Positions 11,009-21,200 of a stretch of 64,000 nucleotides of DNA are shown piece after piece (the stretch's first letter is position 1; each line of letters begins with the position of its first letter). The translations under genes were made by a program, and so were the position numbers. Origin of the DNA: an uncultured Pseudomonadales bacterium (lineage in GTDB: Bacteria; Pseudomonadota; Gammaproteobacteria; Pseudomonadales; Azotimanducaceae); NCBI GenBank assembly GCA_958296295.1, contig OY282460.1, positions 3,100,001 through 3,164,000 of the forward strand. Direction: 5' to 3'. The notes below the pieces were generated by a model that saw only the letters and a program-made list of their open reading frames with translations, did no database searches and was not told where the DNA came from.

Positions 11009-11836
11009 GTGGTGGGCGTTTCGCGTCTCGACGCTTGTTTGCAGGCGTTGCGGGCGCGCGGACGCAAGGCGCTCAGCGCCTTCATCACCGCCGGCGACCC
11101 GCAACTCTCCGTCACCGTACCCGCCATGCGCGCGTTGGTGCGCGGCGGCGCGGACATAGTGGAGCTGGGGGTGCCTTTCTCGGATCCGGAAGCGGACGGG
11201 CCGGCCATTCAGGCGGCCTCGGAGCGCGCCCTCGCCGGCGGCGTCACGTTGGCGGACACGCTCACCTTGGTGACGCGGTTCCGCGCCGAAGACGAGCGCA
11301 CGCCGGTGGTGCTGATGGGCTATCTCAACGTGTTCTTGCGATACGGTGTTGGACGCTTCTGCGCGGCTGCCGCCCAAGCCGGCGTGGATGGCGTGATCAT
11401 CGTCAACATGCCCCCCGAGGAGGCGGCCGAGTTCCGCGTCGAACTCCTCGCTCGCGGATTGGCTTTGATTCTGCTGGTTGCGCCCACCACGACGCCGCTC
11501 CGGGCCGAGCGCATCGCCGAATGTGCCAGCGGCTTTCTCTACTACGTCAGCTACAAGGGCGTCACCGGGGCGCGACGACCGGACGCCGCCGCCATCGGCG
11601 AGCGGCTGGCGGCTCTGCGGCCGCGTCTGGGCGGCTTGCCGGTGCTGGTCGGTTTCGGCATCCGCGACGCCGCATCGGCCGCCGCAGTGGCACCCCACGC
11701 CGATGGCGTGGTCGTAGGCAGCGCGCTGGTGGAGACCTTTTCTGGTGGCGCGGTGGAGAACGGCGCGGTGGAGAACATTGCGGCGCGCTTGGAGGCGCAA
11801 GTGCGAGCGATACGGGCCGGCTTGGATGGCGTCTGA
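11009..11836 (+). CDS. trpA: Tryptophan synthase alpha chain
   Basis: Cleaves indole-3-glycerol phosphate and channels indole to TrpB. The catalytic Glu and Asp lie in VELGVPFSDPEADGPAIQ. The MGYLNVFLRYG, YYVSYKGVTGAR and VGFGIRDAASAAAV phosphate-site motifs follow. I chose GTG 11009 (275 aa; 11012 is also possible) because GGAGG lies 7 bp upstream and the family N-terminus begins about here; the frame is open further upstream, inside trpB. The usual next gene, accD, is missing and folC follows with an 11-bp overlap. Confidence 0.95.
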   Translation: MVGVSRLDACLQALRARGRKALSAFITAGDPQLSVTVPAMRALVRGGADIVELGVPFSDPEADGPAIQAASERALAGGVTLADTLTLVTRFRAEDERTPVVLMGYLNVFLRYGVGRFCAAAAQAGVDGVIIVNMPPEEAAEFRVELLARGLALILLVAPTTTPLRAERIAECASGFLYYVSYKGVTGARRPDAAAIGERLAALRPRLGGLPVLVGFGIRDAASAAAVAPHADGVVVGSALVETFSGGAVENGAVENIAARLEAQVRAIRAGLDGV

Positions 11837-13136
11837 CGCCGCGCCGGTCGATTTGTCGGCTTGGCTGGCGCGGCTTGAGGCGCGCCCGCTGGCCGCCCGG
11901 CGCCTGAGCGCGGTTCGCGCCGTCGCCGAGCGCCTTGGGGTCTTGCGTCCTGCCGGCGCCGTCGTGGTTGTCGCCGGCACCAACGGCAAGGGTTCCGTGG
12001 TCGCCTTCTTGGAGCGGCTCCTGCTCGCCCAAGGCAACACCGTGGGCACCACCACCTCGCCGCACTTGCACGCCTTCAACGAGCGCATTCGCATCGGCGG
12101 GGCCGCGGCGAGCGATGCCCAAATCGCGGACGCGCTCGCCGCCGTGGAGGCCGCCCGCCACGACCAAGCGCTGACCTACTTCGACCACGCGACGCTAGCC
12201 GCCTTGCTGCTGATATGCCGCGCCAAGGTCGACGTGGCGGTGCTGGAAGCGGGCCTCGGCGGGCGTCTGGACGCCGTCAACGTCGTGGACGCCCAAGTGA
12301 CGGTCATCACCAATGTCGGGTTGGATCACGAGCGCCAGCTCGGCCGCACCCGGGAGCTGATCGGCGCGCAGAAGGCGGGCGTGCTGCGGCGGCGGACTCC
12401 AGCGGTGGTCGGCGAGCCGTGGCCGCCGGCGCCGGTGCTCGACCGCGCCGCGGCGCTTGCGGCGCCGATTCGACTCGCCGGGCGCGACTTTGGCCACAGC
12501 CCGGGCCGGCTTTGGCTGGCGGGCGTGAAGCGCCCGGTCGCGTTCGCGTACGACGACGATCGTGCCGTCGCCCCGGCGAACGCCGCCATCGCGCTGCAAG
12601 CGTCGGCGCTGCTCGGCGCAACGCCTACGCAAGCGCAAGTGCGAAAGGCGGCCTTGATGGCCAGCAACCCCGGGCGATTCGAGGTGTTGCAAAGCGGTGA
12701 GCGAAGCTGGGTGCTCGATGTCGCCCACAACCCCGCCGCCGCCCGTTTTCTCGCCGACCAGCTGCGGTCGCGGTTTGGCGGGCGGACGCTGGCCGCCATC
12801 GTCGGATGCCTAGCGGAAAAGAACATCGTCGGCATCTCTCAGCCGTTGCGTCCGCTGCTCGAAACCTTGGCCTACGCGGACACGCTGCCGCCGCGCGGCC
12901 AGTCGGCGCTCGCCATGCGCCGCGCGGCGGGGGATCCGAACGCCATCGCAGGGCCGCTGGATGCGGTGGTCGAGCTGGTGGAGGCGCAGAGCCCGCCAAA
13001 CGGTGTTATTCTTGTTTGCGGTTCTTTCGACCTGATTGAACGGATGCGCGCGCGCTTGCATTTGGACGCAGCCCACCCGCCGAAACGGCGCGACTTCGCA
13101 TCGTCCTTGGCCGCCCGCCGGGCGGCCGCCGGCTGA
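11826..13136 (+). CDS. folC: Bifunctional dihydrofolate/folylpolyglutamate synthase
   Basis: Adds glutamate to dihydropteroate and folates. 436 aa, a normal length. The Mur-ligase-type P-loop GTNGKGSVVAFLE is at about residues 49-61, then TTTSPHLHAFNERI, the VLEAGLGGRLDAVN metal-site region and DVAHNPAAARFLADQL in the C-terminal domain. It overlaps trpA by 11 bp. dedD, cvpA and purF follow, as in E. coli. Confidence 0.96.
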   Translation: MASDAAPVDLSAWLARLEARPLAARRLSAVRAVAERLGVLRPAGAVVVVAGTNGKGSVVAFLERLLLAQGNTVGTTTSPHLHAFNERIRIGGAAASDAQIADALAAVEAARHDQALTYFDHATLAALLLICRAKVDVAVLEAGLGGRLDAVNVVDAQVTVITNVGLDHERQLGRTRELIGAQKAGVLRRRTPAVVGEPWPPAPVLDRAAALAAPIRLAGRDFGHSPGRLWLAGVKRPVAFAYDDDRAVAPANAAIALQASALLGATPTQAQVRKAALMASNPGRFEVLQSGERSWVLDVAHNPAAARFLADQLRSRFGGRTLAAIVGCLAEKNIVGISQPLRPLLETLAYADTLPPRGQSALAMRRAAGDPNAIAGPLDAVVELVEAQSPPNGVILVCGSFDLIERMRARLHLDAAHPPKRRDFASSLAARRAAAG

Positions 13137-13144
13137 GCGTCTTC

Positions 13145-13744
13145 GTGCTCACCGAGCAAACCCGCTATCGCGTCATAGGCACGGTGTTTCTCGTCGCCGT
13201 CGCGGCCGTGGTGTTGCCCATGCTGCTCGATGGCGAAGGCGTTGAATCAATGCATTTGGATCCGGTGACGCCGGCGGATTTCCAAGTGGAGGTCGATCCC
13301 TCGCCGCCGCCGGACGTGACGCCGGCCTTGGAGGCGCGTGAGGAGCTGGCCGCCGAAATCGACGGCGACGGCTACGCGATCGACACTGGCGCGCGGTTCG
13401 GCGAGCCGGTGCTGCTGGAGGACGCCCCACCCGACGACACAGCCGCCACCGATGCGGTCCCCGCCACCGATGCGGTCGCCAGCGGCCAGCCGCTCGCGGT
13501 GCCGCCGCCGAAGTGGGCGGTGCAAGTGGCGTCCTTCACCCAGCGCGAGAACGCCGTGGCGTTGCGCGACCGGCTGGTGGCGGCTGGCCGCACGGCCTTC
13601 TTGTCCAACGTCAAACGCGGCGGTGAAATCGTCACCCGCGTGGCCGTAGGGCCGTTCATCAACCGCGACGATGCCAGCAAGGCCAAGGACGACATCAACC
13701 GGCGCCACAAGATGGAAGCCGTGGTCGTGCGGTTCACCTACTGA
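13145..13744 (+). CDS. dedD: SPOR-domain protein DedD
   Basis: 199 aa from a GTG at 13145. A short cytoplasmic start and one membrane helix (about residues 9-27, VIGTVFLVAVAAVVLPMLL) are followed by a Pro/Asp/Ala-rich linker. A C-terminal SPOR domain (about 123-199) contains WAVQVASFTQRENAVALRDRL and VTRVAVGPFINRDDA. SPOR domains bind denuded septal peptidoglycan, so the protein probably acts in cell division. Position between folC and cvpA supports DedD. Confidence 0.9.
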   Translation: MLTEQTRYRVIGTVFLVAVAAVVLPMLLDGEGVESMHLDPVTPADFQVEVDPSPPPDVTPALEAREELAAEIDGDGYAIDTGARFGEPVLLEDAPPDDTAATDAVPATDAVASGQPLAVPPPKWAVQVASFTQRENAVALRDRLVAAGRTAFLSNVKRGGEIVTRVAVGPFINRDDASKAKDDINRRHKMEAVVVRFTY

Positions 13745-13763
13745 TGCTCGGGTTGCCCGCCCC

Positions 13764-14297
13764 ATGCCGATAGAGGACATCGCCATCGCCGACTTGGCCA
13801 TCGCCGTGGTGGTTCTCGTCTCCGCGGTGTTCGGCTTGATGCGCGGTTTCGTCAAAGAGGTCGTGGCACTCGTCATCTGGGTTGGCGCCGCGGTGCTCGG
13901 CACGACGTTCGGCCCGGTTGTCGCGGATTCTCTCGGCCTCGATCTCAGCGCGCGGCTGCAATCCGCGGTGGGCTTCGCGGCGGTGTTCGTGGTTGTCCTC
14001 GTGGTCGGCGCCTTGGTGCAACGCCTGCTGCGCGGTCTGGTGACTGGCACGGGATTGACGGGCACGGACCGCACGCTTGGCCTCTTGTTCGGGGCCGCCC
14101 GGGGCGTGGCGGTGGTGCTTGTGGCGCTCATTCTGTTGCGGCCTCTCGCGGCCGAACGCGCCTGGTGGAACGCGTCGGTGCTGGCGCCGCCGCTGCTTGC
14201 CCTCGAAGGCGACTTGCTGGAACTCCGGGATGTCGTCGTCGGCGCGTTCGGCGAACTCGACGTGGAACCGGCGGACGCCGAGGACTTGGCCGCGTAG
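13764..14297 (+). CDS. cvpA: CvpA family inner membrane protein
   Basis: 177 aa with four predicted hydrophobic segments and the family pattern near the N-terminus (VFGLMRGFVKEVVALVIWVGA). In E. coli cvpA precedes purF and affects colicin V production and envelope stress resistance; the molecular role is unclear. It ends 9 bp before purF. Confidence 0.92.
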   Translation: MPIEDIAIADLAIAVVVLVSAVFGLMRGFVKEVVALVIWVGAAVLGTTFGPVVADSLGLDLSARLQSAVGFAAVFVVVLVVGALVQRLLRGLVTGTGLTGTDRTLGLLFGAARGVAVVLVALILLRPLAAERAWWNASVLAPPLLALEGDLLELRDVVVGAFGELDVEPADAEDLAA

Positions 14298-14306
14298 GCG
14301 TTTGGC

Positions 14307-15878
14307 ATGTGCGGAGTGGTGGGCATCGTCAGCCAAGGGCAGGTGAACCGGGAGCTTTACGACGCCCTTTTGGCGCTGCAGCACCGCGGCCAGGATTCCG
14401 CCGGCATGGTCACTTGGGACCGCGGGACGCGCCTCAATCTACGCAAAGGCAACGGCCTCGTGCGCGAGGTTTTCGAGCAGCGGCACATGCGGCGGCTGGC
14501 CGGCAACATGGGCATCGGCCACGTGCGCTACCCCACGGCCGGCACGTCGAGCGCGGCCGAGGCGCAACCGATGTACGTCAACGCGCCTTACGGCATCAGC
14601 TTGGCCCACAACGGCAATCTCACCAACGCGCGCGAGCTGGAGGCGGACGTGTTCCGCGAGGACTTGCGCCACATCAACACGGACTCGGATTCGGAAATAC
14701 TGCTCAACGTCTTCGCCCACGAGCTGCAGAAGACCGGCGCCCAGGCACCGCGGCCCGAGCATGTCTTCCAGGCCGTCGCCGGCGTGCATCGGCGTTGCCG
14801 CGGCGCTTACGCGGCGGTGGCGATGATCAACGGCCACGGCCTGGTGGCCTTCCGCGACCCGCACGGCATTCGCCCGCTGGCGTTCGGCGTTCGCCAAGGG
14901 GCAAACGGGCAAGACGTGATGGTGGCGTCCGAGAGCAGCGCCATCGACATACTCGGTTTCAACTTCCAAAGCGACGTGGGCCCCGGCGAGGCGCTGTTCA
15001 TCGGCCCGGACGGCACCTACGCGACCAAGCGGTGCGCGCCCAAGAGCCCCCACACTCCTTGCGTGTTCGAGTACGTCTATTTGGCGCGGGAAGATTCCAT
15101 GATCGACGACATCTCCGTATACAGCGCACGGCTGCGGATGGGCGAGAGACTTGCCAAACGGGTGCTCAAACGGTACCGAAACGGCGGGCAGCCCTTGGAT
15201 CGGCGGCACCGCGGCCGGGCGCACGACGTGGACGTGGTGATTCCCATTCCGGAATCCAGCCGCGCCGCGGCCATTCCGCTGGCGCACGCGCTTGGCGTGA
15301 AGTTCCGCGAGGGCTTCGTGAAAAACCGTTACATCGGGCGCACATTCATCATGCCGGGCCAGCAGCTGCGCACCAAGTCCGTGCAACAGAAGTTGAATGC
15401 CATCGACTTGGTGTTCCAAGGCAAGAACGTGCTCTTGGTGGAGGACTCCATCGTGCGGGGAACGACCACCGGCCAGATCGTGCGCCAAGCGCGCAAAGCG
15501 GGCGCCAACAAGGTGTTCATGGCCGTCGCGGCGCCTCCCGTGCGCCACCCGAACGTGTACGGCATCGACATGCCGGCATCGGAGGAGTTCCTGGCCTACA
15601 ACCGCACCGAAGAGCAGATCGCCCGCGCGATCGGCGTGGACTGGCTGGTGTACCAGACGTTGGACGATCTGGTGGCGGCGACCGGCGGCCCTCACTCCAA
15701 GGTGCGGCGTTTCGAGTGCTCCGTCTTTGACGGCGACTACGTCACCGGCGGCATCAACGAGGACTACCTCGCCGAGCTTTCGTCGGCGCGCAGCGACACC
15801 GTCAAGCAAGGGCACGATCGCACCGAGGCGGAACGCATGGACGAGGCAAGCGTCATCGAGCTGCACAACCATGCCTGA
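14307..15878 (+). CDS. purF: Amidophosphoribosyltransferase
   Basis: First committed step of purine synthesis: PRPP plus glutamine to phosphoribosylamine. 523 aa. The Ntn nucleophile Cys2 follows the start (MCGVVGIVS), with no propeptide. The glutaminase domain has QHRGQDSAGM and GHVRYPTAG; the PRTase domain carries the PRPP loop VLLVEDSIVRGTTTGQIV. The end overlaps the next gene by 8 bp. Confidence 0.98.
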   Translation: MCGVVGIVSQGQVNRELYDALLALQHRGQDSAGMVTWDRGTRLNLRKGNGLVREVFEQRHMRRLAGNMGIGHVRYPTAGTSSAAEAQPMYVNAPYGISLAHNGNLTNARELEADVFREDLRHINTDSDSEILLNVFAHELQKTGAQAPRPEHVFQAVAGVHRRCRGAYAAVAMINGHGLVAFRDPHGIRPLAFGVRQGANGQDVMVASESSAIDILGFNFQSDVGPGEALFIGPDGTYATKRCAPKSPHTPCVFEYVYLAREDSMIDDISVYSARLRMGERLAKRVLKRYRNGGQPLDRRHRGRAHDVDVVIPIPESSRAAAIPLAHALGVKFREGFVKNRYIGRTFIMPGQQLRTKSVQQKLNAIDLVFQGKNVLLVEDSIVRGTTTGQIVRQARKAGANKVFMAVAAPPVRHPNVYGIDMPASEEFLAYNRTEEQIARAIGVDWLVYQTLDDLVAATGGPHSKVRRFECSVFDGDYVTGGINEDYLAELSSARSDTVKQGHDRTEAERMDEASVIELHNHA

Positions 15879-16311
15879 TGGCCCGGCGCGGCTGCGCCGC
15901 ACGCCTTGCGTCGGCATTTGCTCCACCACTTACGGCGATCTGGTGTGCCGCGGTTGCAAGCGCTTCGCGCACGAGATCGTGGCGTGGAACGGCTTTGACG
16001 ATCACCAGCGCGACATCGTTCAGGCGCGGCTGCGACGGTTGCTTGCCGAGAGCGTGCGGGCGTTCGTGCGCGTGGTGGACGAGGCCCGGTTGCGTGACGC
16101 CGCCCGTGACGCTGGCGTGGCGGACGACGTGCCGGTGGCGGCGCTCGCCTTCGACACCGCGCGCCGACGGGCGTTGCCGTTGCGGGACTTGGGCCTGGCG
16201 TCGGTGGATGGCGCCGCGCTGGACGGCACCGAGGCCGCGCGCGCCATCGACCGCGAGTTCTATCTGCGCTCCCAGGCGCACTACGAGGCGAGCTTCAAGA
16301 CCTTGGTGTGA
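15871..16311 (+). CDS. DUF1289 domain protein
   Basis: 146 aa. The N-terminal 45 residues carry the DUF1289 cysteine pattern TPCVGICSTTYGDLVCRGCK followed by EIVAWNGF, likely a small metal site. The rest (about 50-146) is a charged extension seen in some gammaproteobacterial members. The start overlaps the purF stop, so the gene is probably co-translated. Function unknown. Confidence 0.85.
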   Translation: MPDGPARLRRTPCVGICSTTYGDLVCRGCKRFAHEIVAWNGFDDHQRDIVQARLRRLLAESVRAFVRVVDEARLRDAARDAGVADDVPVAALAFDTARRRALPLRDLGLASVDGAALDGTEAARAIDREFYLRSQAHYEASFKTLV

Positions 16312-16400
16312 CCAACGACGCCGGCGTCACCCTCGGGCCCGGCGCGTCAAGGTCCACCGTGAACGCGAAAGTGCGTTCTGAAACGCCTGAAGCCGGAAGG

Positions 16401-16417
16401 CGCGCTCCTAGAGCGCG
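16401..16417. terminator. Weak hairpin between convergent genes
   Basis: CGCGCT-CCTAG-AGCGCG, a 6-bp stem, includes the lpxH stop codon and lies between the convergent DUF1289 gene and lpxH. No T-run follows on either strand, so terminator function is doubtful. Confidence 0.25.
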
Positions 16418-17115
16418 AAGCAGGTGAGCGCCGCGTCACCCTTGCGCAGGGCCAACCGCCAACCGCACCGTTGCCAGTCGCCAAGCACGATCCGCCGCCG
16501 GCCGCCGGCCATTCGGTGGATGCCCGGGCGATGCGTATGGCCATGCACCAGCAGCGGCGCGTCCGCGTCCACCAGCGCGGCCTCCACGGCCGCCGGCGTC
16601 ACGTCCATGATGCCCGCCGCCTTGTTGGCACCGGCGGCCACGCTTTCGGCGCGCATCCTGGCCGCCAGCGCCCGGCGCTCGTCCAGCGACCTCGCCAACA
16701 CGTCGGCCTGCCAAGCCGCCGAGCGGAGTTCGGCGCGAACGCGCTGGTAGGCCACGTCGCGCGTGCAGTAGGCGTCGCCGTGGGCGAGCAGAACGGGGTC
16801 GCCGTCAACATCCACCACGCTGGGGTCCGCCAGCAGCGTGACGCCGGTTTCGGCCGCGAACCGCTCGCCCAACAGGAAGTCGCGGTTGCCGCGCATGACG
16901 AAGACGGCGCAGCGCGCCGCGGCGGCGGCCAGCGTCTCGCGCAACGCGGTGGCCGCCGGCCCGTTGTCGTCGTCCCCCACCCACACCTCGGCCAGATCGC
17001 CAAGGATGTATACGGCGTCCACGCCGACGGGGACCGCCAGCAGGCGCCGCAGACCGGCGAGCACCGGGCCGTCCGCCCGGTCGATGTGCAGGTCCGAGAC
17101 GAAGAGCGCGCTCAG
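16408..17115 (-). CDS. lpxH: UDP-2,3-diacylglucosamine hydrolase, probable CTG start
   Basis: Calcineurin-like phosphoesterase of lipid A synthesis that turns UDP-diacyl-GlcN into lipid X. The metal motifs are present in order: FVSDLHI, YILGDLAEVWVGDDD, VMRGNRDFLLGE, LLAHGDAYC and VHGHTHRPG. Starting at the first ATG (17064) would delete the essential SDLH motif. Upstream of that motif the frame has no ATG, GTG or TTG before an in-frame TAG; the only candidate is a CTG at 17115 that overlaps the folD stop (CTGA). This gives 235 aa, close to the E. coli 240. Probably translated by coupling to folD. Confidence 0.92.
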   Translation of the reverse strand: MSALFVSDLHIDRADGPVLAGLRRLLAVPVGVDAVYILGDLAEVWVGDDDNGPAATALRETLAAAAARCAVFVMRGNRDFLLGERFAAETGVTLLADPSVVDVDGDPVLLAHGDAYCTRDVAYQRVRAELRSAAWQADVLARSLDERRALAARMRAESVAAGANKAAGIMDVTPAAVEAALVDADAPLLVHGHTHRPGIHRMAGGRRRIVLGDWQRCGWRLALRKGDAALTCFAL

Positions 17116-17993
17116 CGGGCCGCCCCCGAACCGCTACCGCCGGCGTCCGCCAAGGTGGCCGCGGCAAGCGTGTTCTCCAAAATGGCAAGCCGCGTCATGG
17201 GGCCGACGCCACCGGGCACCGGCGTTATCCACGCGGCTTTTTCGGCCACTTCGTCGAATCGCACATCGCCGCAAAGGCTGCCATCGGCTTGCTGGGTGAT
17301 GCCCACGTCCACCACGATGGCACCGGGTTTCACGCAGTCCGCGCCGATCAGGCCGGCTTTGCCGGTGGCCGAGACCACTATGTCCGCTTGCGCGATGTGC
17401 GAGGGGACGTTGCGCGAGAAGCGATGCACGGTGGTCACGGTGCAGCCGACCAACAGGAGCTCCAAGCCCATCGGCCGCCCCACATGGTTGGAGGCGCCGA
17501 TCACGGTGGCGCTCATGCCGCGCAAAAGCACACCGGTGTGGCGAAGCAGGGTCATTACCGCCTTCGGCGTGCAGGCGTGGATGCTCGGTTCCCGCAACAC
17601 CAGCCGCCCCATGTTGTGCGGATGCACGCCGTCGACGTCCTTGGCGGGGGCGATGTGCTCGGTGATGTGAAGCGGGTCGATATGCCGCGGCAGCGGCAAC
17701 TGGACGAGGATGCCGTCGCAGGCCGGATTCTCGTTCAGCGCTTCGATCATTCCGATGAGTTCCGCCTCCGGCGTTTCAACGGGCAGTTGGCGAACCGCGG
17801 CGTTGAAGCCGACCTCCTCGCAGTCCTTGCGCTTGAGCCGCACGTAGATGGTGGAGCCCGGGTCGTCGCCGACCAGAAAAACCGCGAGCCCAGGCCGTCG
17901 CAGCCCGGCCTCCAGCCGTTGCCGCACTTTGGCCGCGATGTCCCGCCGCGCGGCGCGCGCGATCGCGTTGCCGTTGAGTATTTTGGCTGGCAT
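17112..17993 (-). CDS. folD: Methylenetetrahydrofolate dehydrogenase/cyclohydrolase
   Basis: Interconverts 5,10-methylene-, methenyl- and 10-formyl-THF. 293 aa. The ATG at 17993 has GGGAG 6 bp upstream and gives the usual MPAKILNG start. Signature motifs: YVRLKRKDCEEVG with the catalytic lysine, GILVQLPLPRHID, PCT-like HACTPKAVM, the NADP site VIGASNHVGRPMGLELL, and TPVPGGVGPMT near the C-terminus. The stop overlaps lpxH. Confidence 0.97.
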   Translation of the reverse strand: MPAKILNGNAIARAARRDIAAKVRQRLEAGLRRPGLAVFLVGDDPGSTIYVRLKRKDCEEVGFNAAVRQLPVETPEAELIGMIEALNENPACDGILVQLPLPRHIDPLHITEHIAPAKDVDGVHPHNMGRLVLREPSIHACTPKAVMTLLRHTGVLLRGMSATVIGASNHVGRPMGLELLLVGCTVTTVHRFSRNVPSHIAQADIVVSATGKAGLIGADCVKPGAIVVDVGITQQADGSLCGDVRFDEVAEKAAWITPVPGGVGPMTRLAILENTLAAATLADAGGSGSGAAR

Positions 17994-18233
17994 GGGGTGC
18001 TCCCGACGGCGTGGACGCACCGTTCAAGCGCATTGTAAACCGCCAAACGGCGATGTGGTGGCGGTATGCCGCATGGCGCAAGCTGGCGGCGGCTGGATTA
18101 CATCGGAGACCAAATCGTCGAGTCGTTCATACTCAAACGTGGTTGGCGACGTCCAAGCACTTCAGCGCGGCGGCCATCTTGTTGTTCGGCAGGGCTTTTG
18201 GCGGCGCGAAGGGGCGGAAGCCGACGGCACCCC

Positions 18234-21200
18234 TCAGTCCGCCGTGCCCGTTGAGACATTGGCGAGATGGCCGGTTGGAGTCTCCAGCAAACTCATCACC
18301 GCCAGCGGCGCATCCGCGGTCACGCGCAACCGCCACTTGCCGCCGCCATCGCCCAAACGGCCCGAGAGGCGCTCGCTGCCCGCCTCCAACTCCGCCGCCG
18401 TGAACGTGCGCACCGACGCCGCTGGCACCGCCACGGACACCGGGCTGGAGTTCGAACCCCCGTCGTCCACGCCGGCGATGATGGCACGCGCCGCCACATC
18501 GCCGTTGTTGATCAGCCGCAGCTTGCTCACTTGGCGGGTGTTGCTGCCGGGGTTGAAGAACACCACGCGGTGACTGCCGTCTTCGGCGTGGGGCGCCAAA
18601 TCGTGCATGCTGGTCAAGAAACCGTCCGCCGTGCGGATGTAGGAGAGCACCTGCAGATCCAGTTCGGATGTGAGCGCCAAGCGCCAATCCCCCTCGCCGG
18701 TGCCGACCCCGCCCGCAAGCCCCTTGGCGTTGTTGCCGGCCTCCAAGTCGTCGGAGTTGAAATGCACGGTCTGCCGAGACCCCAACTCCAAGAAGACGGG
18801 GCCGGCGCGGTTGCCCTCGTCGTCCACCGCCTCAATGGCCACCTCGCCAGAGACGTTCGAGCGGTTGACCACCCGCAGAAATCCCGTCCGCGTTCCGCCC
18901 GCCGCGAGAAACAACGGTACCCGGTGGCGCCAGCCACCGTCAGCGAGCGGCTCGGCATTGTTCGGCACCGTGGAGAGGTTGGTGAGATGTCCGGTGGGGC
19001 TCTCCAGCAGGCTCATCGCCAACCAAGGGAAGCCGCGGACTCGCAACCGCCACTTGCCGGCGCCGTCGCCGAGGCCGTGCGCGTTCTCCAGCGCCTGCGC
19101 GGTGAGGGTCAGGGCGTGCTGCGGTCGCACCTTTATCGAACCCGCCATCGCGTGCCACTTGCCATTGTCGTCGTAGCCGCCCGTCACCCACTTCGCCGGC
19201 TCCGCCTCCGTGTTCACCACCCGCAGGGTGCTCTGTTGCCGTTGGTTGCTGCCGGGATTGAAGAACGGCAGCATCGCGTCCGGCGCGATGTCGTGCATGG
19301 CGGTGACGAACCCGTCCCCAGTGCGGATGTAGGACAGCACCTCGATGTCCAAAGAGGACACGACTTCCAGCCGCCAATCGCCGGCCGTCGGCCGGCCAAT
19401 GCCGCCGCCGAACCCCTTCGCCGCGTTGCCGTTCTCCAAGTCCGCCGAATTGAAGTGGGCCGCCCGCCGCGCGCCCACCTGCAAGCGCACCGGCCCCACG
19501 CGAACGCCCGCGTCGTCCACCGCCTCGATGAGCACCTCGCCACCCGCCTCGCTCCGGTTGACGATCCGCACGAAACCCAAGCGCCCAGCGCCGGCCGCCG
19601 GGAAGTACGGCACCGTCTCCCCTGCCAGAACGGTCACGCGGCGTTCGCGCAGAGCGCTGAGGACGCTCATCGCCTCGCCCGACAGTGGATTTCCCCGCAC
19701 GTCCACCATCAACAGCTTCTCGCCGTTCAGCAGAGGTGATATGTCCTGCACGGCGTTGTTGCTCAAGTGGAGCTCCGCCAAGGACTCGAAATTCAAGGGG
19801 GCGATGTCCGTCACCTGGTTGTCGCTCGCGTGCAGGTATCTCAAATACCGCATCCCCGCCAACGGCGAGAGCGACGTGATCGAGTTGCCGCTCACTCGAA
19901 GCTCCCCCAACAAATGCAAGTTCGCCAAGGCGGTGATGTCCGAAATCGAATTGTCGGTCAGATGCAGGGACCACAGCTGGTCGGTAAGAGTCGGCAGGTC
20001 GCTTATCAAATTGCCGTCCAAGGCCAGATAGGTAAGACGGTCCATGTCGGCGAGCAACGCGACATCCTCAATGCCGGTGTCGCGCAACGACAGCTCGACC
20101 AAAGGCAAGCCGGTCAGCGACGCAATGTCTTCGATGTTGCTTCCACCTAGATCGAGAAATCGCAGGTTTGTTGCCAACTCCAAGCCAGTCAAGTCCTCGG
20201 CACCACGATTCGATACGTCCAGACGCACCAGCTCGGAGAGATCGTCGATGGTGACCGGCCAGCCAACGCCCTTGCGCAGCTCCGCTTCCACCGCTCCGCG
20301 AAGCGCCGGGTCCGCTATCTCCGCCAGCTCCGCCCCTTCGGGCACCGCGGGCGGAGCATCGAACGACACCTCCACGCCTCGTTCGACCAACTCGGGAATA
20401 TCCGTTTCGATGGTTTTTAGGCTTAGCCGGTTGCGCTCCAAGCGGACGCGGTCGCCATCGCCGATTCCCCCGTTGCGCAGTAGCGGCGACACGTCCGATA
20501 TGCCGTTCCATCCTAGGTTCAGCTCCTCAAGCAAGGCGAGGTCAGAGAGTGCCGCAAGGTCGACGTCGGACATCCCGGTTGCCCAGAGATGCAACCGCGC
20601 CAGCGAGGTGAAGGTCGAAATCGCTGCAAAGTCCAAGATCGGGTTGCCGTTTAGGGTCAGGTCCGTCAAGCGAGTGAGGCCGGCGAGCGGCGCAAGATCT
20701 GAAATCCGGGTGCCAGCCAAGCCGAGTGTTTCCAGCGAAGTGAGGCCGGAGAGCACCGCATGGTCGTCCATCCTGTTGCCGTGGAGATTCAAGGAAGTCA
20801 GCGAGACCAAGCCAGCGAGCGGCGTGAAGTCGGAGAGGTTTCTGTTGTGACTCAGATCCAGGTGTTCTAGCGAAGTGAGCCGGCCGAGTGGGTCAAGATC
20901 GGAGAAAAGGTTGCGATCGAGCCCAAGCGAGGTCAGCGACGTGAGGCCGGCCAGTGGTGCAAGATCGGAGATAAAGTTATTGTCCCAGCCGTAGCCGCCG
21001 AGATCGAGCGCCTTCAGCGACGTGAGGCCAGCCAGCGGCGCAAGATCGGAGATCCCGTTGCCGATGAGGTGCAAAATCGTCAGCGAGGTAAGGCCAGCCA
21101 GCGGCGCAAGATCGGACGCCTCGTTGAGATTGACATACAGCTCCGTGAGCGACGTGAGGCCAGCCAGCGGCGCAAGATCGGACACCTCGTTGCCTTGGAT

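Noticed and set aside
14439..15929. A 496-codon open frame on the minus strand opposite purF
   Set aside because: purF on the plus strand has all family motifs; the opposite frame is His/Arg/Val-rich, matches nothing, and is a by-product of GC-rich codon use.
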